Positions 59,120 through 64,000 of a stretch of DNA of 64,000 bases are shown in pieces. How positions within the stretch are numbered: the stretch's first letter is position 1; each line of letters starts with the position of its first letter. A model generated the notes under the pieces. It saw only the letters and a program-made list of their open reading frames with translations, made no database searches and had not been told where the DNA came from. Origin of the DNA: DATAZK01 sp963711145 (GTDB lineage Bacteria; Actinomycetota; Actinomycetes; Frankiales; Frankiaceae); assembly GCA_963711145.1 (NCBI GenBank), contig CAVQDA010000008.1:806001-870000 (forward strand), written 5' to 3'. A program made the translations under genes and the position numbers.

Positions 59120-60343
59120 ATGACCCCGGCACTGGCCGCTGTGAATCCGGCTGCAAATCCCATGATCTCGACGAACTGGGTCGACGGGGTGCCTTACGAG
59201 GCGTTCGCCCAGTTGCGACGCGAGCCGGGTCCGGTCCAGCTGACCGGTCCGGGGGAGCGGGTCTACTGGTCGCTGGCGCGCCATGCGGACGTTGTCGCCG
59301 CCTCGCGTAACCCGGAGCTCTTCTCCAACCAGCCCGACCCGTTCACCGTCCGGGGCAACGATCCCAACGCACCGAGCCTGCCGCTGCTGATCAACCTGGA
59401 TCCGCCCGAGCACACCCGGCGGCGCCAGCTGGTCAACAAGGGTTTCACCCCGCGGCGGATCACGCGCCTCACCGACCGGATCCGCGAGATCGTCGACGAG
59501 CAGCTGCGGCACGTCGCTGTCATGGGGACCTTCGACTTCGTGACCGATCTGGCCGTCGAGCTGCCGCTGCAGGTGATTGCCGAGCTGCTCGGGATCCCGC
59601 CGGCGGATCGGGCCAAGGTCTTCTCCTGGACCGAGCAGATGATGAGCGGCGACGACGCCGAGTTCGCCAACAGCCAGGACGAGATCATGGCCGCGCTCGG
59701 GGCGATGTACGGCTACGCCGAGAACCTGTGCGGGGAGCGGCGCGAGGCTCCCGGTGCTGACCTGATGTCGGCCCTGGTGTCGGCCGAGCTCGATGGCGAG
59801 CAGCTCTCGCAGCTCGACCTGAACCTGTTCTTCCTGCTGCTGCACAACGCGGGCAGCGAGACCACGCGCAACCTGGTGACCGGTGGTGTCGTGGCGCTGC
59901 TGCAGAACCCTGATCAGCTCGAGCTGCTACGGGCCGAGCCCGCCAGAATCCCCGTGGCTGTTGAGGAAATGCTGCGCTGGGTGACCCCGGTGACCCACTT
60001 CGCCCGCACCGTCACCCAGGAGACCGAGGTGGCGGGCCAGCGGGTGGCGCCCGGCGAGCAGGTGCTGCTCTGGTACACCTCCGCCAATCGCGACGAGACG
60101 GTCTTCGACGCGCCCGACCGCCTCGACGTCACCCGCGAGCCCAACCCCCATGTGGCATTCGGCTCCGGAGGGCCGCACTTCTGCCTCGGTGCCCACCTGG
60201 CCCGGCTGGAAGCGATCTGCCTGTTCGAGGCGCTGATCGATCAGCTACCCCGGCTCGCCATCGACGGCCCGGTGCAACGCCTGCAGTCACACTTCATCAA
60301 CGGGGTGAAGCATCTGCCGCTGCGGTGGTCACCGGCTCGGTGA
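59120..60343 (+). CDS. Cytochrome P450
   Basis: A 407-residue soluble bacterial P450. The I-helix oxygen-activation site is LLHNAGSETTRNLVTGG, the ExxR motif is VEEMLRWVTPVTH, and the haem loop FGSGGPHFCLGAHLARLE has its cysteine near residue 355. It hydroxylates a hydrophobic substrate using electrons from a ferredoxin and reductase not found nearby. Start ATG 59120 is used. Its 3' end overlaps the convergent signalling gene by 47 bases. Confidence 0.93.
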   Translation: MTPALAAVNPAANPMISTNWVDGVPYEAFAQLRREPGPVQLTGPGERVYWSLARHADVVAASRNPELFSNQPDPFTVRGNDPNAPSLPLLINLDPPEHTRRRQLVNKGFTPRRITRLTDRIREIVDEQLRHVAVMGTFDFVTDLAVELPLQVIAELLGIPPADRAKVFSWTEQMMSGDDAEFANSQDEIMAALGAMYGYAENLCGERREAPGADLMSALVSAELDGEQLSQLDLNLFFLLLHNAGSETTRNLVTGGVVALLQNPDQLELLRAEPARIPVAVEEMLRWVTPVTHFARTVTQETEVAGQRVAPGEQVLLWYTSANRDETVFDAPDRLDVTREPNPHVAFGSGGPHFCLGAHLARLEAICLFEALIDQLPRLAIDGPVQRLQSHFINGVKHLPLRWSPAR

Positions 60344-63161
60344 GGCCCAGCAGCGGGGTCAACGCCTCCGCCGGCAAGGGGCGGGAGAACAGGTATCCCT
60401 GGGCGAAGTCGCAGCCGAGGTCGGTGAGCGTCGCGCGCTGCGCCTCGTTCTCGACGCCCTCGGCGACCACCTTCAGGCCGAGGGTATGGGCGAGGTTGAC
60501 GATCCCGGCGACCATCACGTCGTCGTCGCGCGTCTCACCGAGACTCTCGACGAACGTCCGGTCGATCTTCACGCTTGTCACCGGGAAGCGGCGCAGGTAC
60601 GACAGCGACGAGTAGCCGGTACCGAAGTCGTCGACCGAGATGCCGACGCCGAGGTTGCGCAGCTGGGTCAGCGTTTGAGCGGCCAGTTCCGGGTCGTCCA
60701 TCAGCGCGCTTTCGGTGATCTCGAGCGTGAGCGCGGATGCCGGCAGGTTCCTGGCGGTGAGCAACGCGTTCACCCGGTCGGCGACGTGCGGGTCGGCCAG
60801 CTGGCGCGGTGAGAGGTTCACGGACATCACGAGATCGGGGATGGCGCCGCTGCTGCGCCAGACCGCGATCTGCTGGGTGGCGCGGCTCAGCATGAGCCGG
60901 CCCAGGGGAGCGATGAGCCCGGTCTCCTCGGCAATCGGGATGAAGACGGTCGGCGGCACCGCTCCGCGCCGCGGATGGGTCCAGCGTGCGAGGGCCTCGA
61001 CCGCGGTGGTGGCCAGACCGTCCAGAGCGACGATCGGCTGGTATGCCGGTGCCAGCTCGCCCGCGTCGAGCCCGTGCCGCAGGTCCTCCTCGAGCGCGAG
61101 CCGGTCGACCGCGCGCCGCCGGAAGCGCTCGTCGAAGGTGGCGAGCCGGTTGCGGCCGTGCTGCTTGGCGTAGTACATCGCGACGTCGGCATCGCGCAGC
61201 ACGTCCGTCGCACCGACGTTCGTGCGCCGGCCGACACCCTGGCCGGGACCGGGCTCGGTGACGACGATGCCGATGCTGCAAGTGACGACGAGATCGCGGC
61301 GCAGGATCCGGACCGGTTCGCAGAGCCGGGCCAGCAGCTTGGTTCCGAGCGCCTGCACCTCAGCCACCGTCGCGTCGGGAATCACGAGGACGAACTCGTC
61401 CCCGGCGAGCCGGCCGACCGTGCACTCCGCCGGCGCCTCGTAGGCGAGCCGGCGGGCGATGGTGCGAAGGACGGCGTCGCCCGCGTCATGGCCGAGGGAG
61501 TCGTTGACCATCTTGAAGCGGTCGAGGTCGATGAACAGCACGCCGACGGGCATGTCCGGGGTCTGCAGCAGGTCGCTGATCGTCTCCAGCACGAGGTTGC
61601 GGTTCGCGAGTCCGGTCGCATGGTCGTGGCGCGCCTCGAAGCGCAGCAGCTCCGCCGCGGCGTGCCGGTCGGTGACATCGAGCAGGCACATCACGACGGG
61701 AAAGGGTCCGTCGCCGCTCTCGGTGGGAAGTGCCCGGATCGAGACCGACAGGTAGGTCCGGCTACCGTCCGGACGCTGTAGCGAGGCGGTGAACGCCGGC
61801 CGTGCGGTGCCCTTCTGGCGGGCCTCCTGCAGGCCGATCGTCACCGCGGACAGCGGCCGGCCGTCCTCGTCCAGCAGCGCCGTCGCCGCACTGAAATGCT
61901 CGCCGACCAGGCCCGGATCGCCCACGAGATGGAGCGCCGCCGGATTTGCCGTCTCGACCCGGTCGTCGACGTCGATGATCAGGACGCCTTCGTCGAGGGC
62001 GGCCACCGCCGCCGAGTAGCGCGCGTCGGCCTGCTGGCGGATCTGCTCGGCCTTGCGCCGCTCGCTGACATCGGCGGAGATCAGGACGCTGCCGCTGACC
62101 GCGCCCGAGGAGTCCCTGATATCGGCGATCGAGACCACCACATGCACGGCGGAGCCGTCGCGGCGGCGGTGGGAAAGCTCGACGCGCGTACCGCGGGCCA
62201 GCGCGAGCATGCTGGCGCCGGTCGGGTGGTGGTCTCGATCCTCGAGGAGGGCGTCGATCGGCAGCCCGATCGCGTCGCTCGCGTCCCATCCGTACAGCGC
62301 GGTCGCGGCCGGGTTCCAGCTGCTGATCCGGCCGTCCACATCGAGCGCGATGATCGCGTCCGACACATGCTGGATGAGGTTGGACGACAGCCGCAGGCTC
62401 GCCTCGGCGGCCTTCTGATCGGTCAGGTCGCGCAGGATGGCCTGGAAGGCCGGCTTGTCGGCCCACCGGGTGCGAACCGAGGTGGACTCGACGACGACGT
62501 TCGTGCCGTCCACACGCAGCAAGGTGGCCTCGGCGGGCTCGGAGTGGGTGTCGGACGCGCTCATCCCGGCGATCCGTTCGAGCATGCCCGCTCGCGACTC
62601 GGGCGCGACGAGGCTGAGGATGGGAAGTCCGACCAGGTCGTCCACCGACTGCGCGGCCGCGAGCTCTACCGCTGCCCGGTTGGCGAAGACGATCTCGCCG
62701 TCGCAGTGCACGACGATCGCGTCGGGGCTGAGCTCGACCAGCAGCCGGTAGCGGTCCCGCAGCTCTGCGGGGGTGCTGTCGACGATCGCGTTCGTGATGT
62801 CGGTGACCGTGCCGCCGAGCAGGGGGGCGGTGGCGCGGTAGCCGTCCATCCACTGGGCATGGATCTTGAACCGTCGGTCGGCCCGGCGCGGGGCCCGCAG
62901 CGTCTGTTCGAGGTCGATGACCTCTCCGGGGCAGCGGGGCGCGCGCAGGATCGGGTGCAGCAGTTCGCGCAGCGCCCCGCGAATCTCCTCGGCGGTCGCC
63001 GCGGGCATCCCCAGCGCCGCCCGCATCGGCTCGTGCCAGCGCAACTCTTGCGAGCCCGGGCTCCACTCCCACGAGGCGGTTTCGGGTCCCGCCGCGCTGC
63101 CGGATTGGCGCTGAGCCGGGAGCGCGCCCGGTGACCACCTGTCACCCACTGGCACCGGCAC
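60297..63161 (-). CDS. PAS-GGDEF-EAL cyclic-di-GMP signalling protein
   Basis: A 954-residue cytoplasmic protein with no membrane helix. Three PAS domains (about 130-500) precede a GGDEF domain (about 510-680), whose motif is LAGDEFVLV with Ala for the first Gly, and an EAL domain (about 690-940) with VEALARWTHP, VNLSPRQLADP, LEITESALMD, DDFGTGYSSLSYL and VAEGVENEAQ all intact. The phosphodiesterase half should be active; the cyclase half may be active or act as a GTP sensor. GTG 63161 is the likely start, with GTG 63155 or 63149 as alternatives. Confidence 0.93.
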   Translation of the reverse strand: MPVPVGDRWSPGALPAQRQSGSAAGPETASWEWSPGSQELRWHEPMRAALGMPAATAEEIRGALRELLHPILRAPRCPGEVIDLEQTLRAPRRADRRFKIHAQWMDGYRATAPLLGGTVTDITNAIVDSTPAELRDRYRLLVELSPDAIVVHCDGEIVFANRAAVELAAAQSVDDLVGLPILSLVAPESRAGMLERIAGMSASDTHSEPAEATLLRVDGTNVVVESTSVRTRWADKPAFQAILRDLTDQKAAEASLRLSSNLIQHVSDAIIALDVDGRISSWNPAATALYGWDASDAIGLPIDALLEDRDHHPTGASMLALARGTRVELSHRRRDGSAVHVVVSIADIRDSSGAVSGSVLISADVSERRKAEQIRQQADARYSAAVAALDEGVLIIDVDDRVETANPAALHLVGDPGLVGEHFSAATALLDEDGRPLSAVTIGLQEARQKGTARPAFTASLQRPDGSRTYLSVSIRALPTESGDGPFPVVMCLLDVTDRHAAAELLRFEARHDHATGLANRNLVLETISDLLQTPDMPVGVLFIDLDRFKMVNDSLGHDAGDAVLRTIARRLAYEAPAECTVGRLAGDEFVLVIPDATVAEVQALGTKLLARLCEPVRILRRDLVVTCSIGIVVTEPGPGQGVGRRTNVGATDVLRDADVAMYYAKQHGRNRLATFDERFRRRAVDRLALEEDLRHGLDAGELAPAYQPIVALDGLATTAVEALARWTHPRRGAVPPTVFIPIAEETGLIAPLGRLMLSRATQQIAVWRSSGAIPDLVMSVNLSPRQLADPHVADRVNALLTARNLPASALTLEITESALMDDPELAAQTLTQLRNLGVGISVDDFGTGYSSLSYLRRFPVTSVKIDRTFVESLGETRDDDVMVAGIVNLAHTLGLKVVAEGVENEAQRATLTDLGCDFAQGYLFSRPLPAEALTPLLGLTEPVTTAAADASPR

Positions 63162-63436
63162 CGCTCACCCTTCGCCGTCTATTCCTTTGCCCCTGTATTC
63201 GGCAGGTCTTGCCCTCTAGTGAAACCGGACCGACCGGTGAATCCACGCCCACGGCCCGGGCACCCGGTAGTGCGAGGCGACCGAGACCGGCATGCTCGAC
63301 ACCCTGCTCGCCGCTGCGGAGGTGTTCTCGGTCAAGCCGCTGGCCGGCCACTGCCGGGCCCAGCCGCTCGCGTCCTGACGGGAGCCGCACGCCAAGATGG
63401 CGCTAGAGGCCGTTCCGGCTCCCGTGAGGAGATGCG

Positions 63437-64000
63437 ATGCTCAGCCCGCTCGACGAGACGCTGCACCACCAGTTGGCCACCACGTTCGATCATGCGGGTA
63501 CCAGCGACCCCCGGTTCTTCGACCGGTACTGGTTCGCGATCTACGACCCCGAGGGGTCGGAGCCGGCGATCAACACCGGCATGTGCACCTACCTCAACAT
63601 GAACGTGCTGGACGGCTACGCGTCGATGATCGAGGACGGCAAGCAGCACAACGTCCGGGTGAGCGCAGCGCTGCGACCGGCGCTGTTCACCGCCGACCCC
63701 TTCGTGACGCAGTGCGGCCCGCTGAAGGTGTCGATCCTGGAGCCGTTCCGCCGGCTGCGGCTCGAGTTGGAACCCAACGAGAGCGGCCTCGCGTTCGACA
63801 TGGAGTGGAAGGCCGAGATAGCGCCGCACGAGGAGATCCCGAGCTGGAGCCGCCTGCGCGGCCGGGTCAACCAGGACTACATGCGCTACAACCAGTCCGG
63901 CACGGTGGACGGCTGGGTCGAGCGCGGTGGCAAGCGATCAGAGCTGAAGAACTGGTGGGGCGGCCGGGACCACAGCTTCGGCGTCCGGACCGACGTGGCG
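63437..64000 (+). CDS. Hypothetical lipocalin-like protein (3' end beyond window)
   Basis: The first 188 codons of a gene with GAGGAG before ATG 63437. RFFDRYWFAIYDPEG, FTADPFVTQCGPLKVSILEP, RRLRLELEPNESGLAFDMEW and NWWGGRDHSFGVRTDVA resemble actinobacterial proteins distantly like hydroxyneurosporene synthase/tocopherol cyclase (a double lipocalin-like beta barrel). No catalytic residues can be assigned. It probably binds or hydrates an isoprenoid-like compound, which would fit the neighbouring catabolic genes. Confidence 0.65.
   Translation, partial: MLSPLDETLHHQLATTFDHAGTSDPRFFDRYWFAIYDPEGSEPAINTGMCTYLNMNVLDGYASMIEDGKQHNVRVSAALRPALFTADPFVTQCGPLKVSILEPFRRLRLELEPNESGLAFDMEWKAEIAPHEEIPSWSRLRGRVNQDYMRYNQSGTVDGWVERGGKRSELKNWWGGRDHSFGVRTDVA

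Noticed and set aside
63292..63378. 28-codon frame MLDTLLAAAEVFSVKPLAGH
   Set aside because: No ribosome site and no hydrophobic or domain signal; too short to support.
1..64000. CRISPR arrays, rRNA and prophage genes
   Set aside because: No regularly spaced direct repeats, no rRNA-like sequence and no phage structural or integrase genes were seen.

Overview
The window is a high-GC, gene-dense stretch of a bacterial chromosome. Short intergenic gaps, frequent ATGA/TGATG start-stop overlaps, GTG starts, a CydDC exporter, a Ddn-type (F420-dependent) nitroreductase family protein, two mycofactocin-type short-chain dehydrogenases, SigE-type ECF sigma factors and many CaiB/BaiF CoA transferases all point to an actinomycete. 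I cannot fix the genus. No rRNA, tRNA or CRISPR array was found.

Region 1 (1-19 kb) is mostly redox and stress housekeeping: the end of cydD plus cydC, flavin-binding PPOX proteins, a universal stress protein, a molybdopterin oxidoreductase with its FAD reductase, two pirins around a YceI/MarR divergent pair with a clear tandem operator, a stand-alone 5'-3' exonuclease with an MFS exporter, an amidase, and a nitroreductase/NTF2-like/enoyl-CoA hydratase operon. A TetR gene and a Ddn-type gene diverge around two copies of a 17-bp palindrome.

Region 2 (20-42 kb) is catabolic. It holds four CoA-transferase genes (one a fused double protein), zinc and quinone-type dehydrogenases, an aldehyde dehydrogenase, an acyl-CoA dehydrogenase, and a DUF35/thiolase/CoA-transferase/TetR/NTF2-like operon. 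It also holds an ABC exporter pair, and a cysC operon carrying a UGSC-family protein with an unrecognised 349-residue partner and an SDR. The substrate is unknown; a steroid, terpenoid or branched acid is an inference from gene content.

Region 3 (43-52 kb) looks accessory. It has three SigE-type sigma/membrane-protein pairs in tandem, short hypothetical genes, a small dispersed repeat (core GCGCCCGCTATYGGCA), an IR relic, and one intact IS110-family element. That element has 14-bp subterminal inverted repeats and a long structured non-coding end, fitting the IS1111 subgroup with a guide RNA; it sits directly beside a copy of the repeat.

Region 4 (52-64 kb) returns to catabolism and signalling: a leaderless periplasmic-binding-type protein, two mycofactocin-type SDRs, another SDR, a double-domain acyl-CoA dehydrogenase, a cytochrome P450, a PAS-GGDEF-EAL protein, and an incomplete last gene.

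Four genes (at 19.8, 28.7, 45.9 and 46.7 kb) are each broken by a single-base indel in or beside a C/G run. This may reflect assembly error rather than true gene loss.
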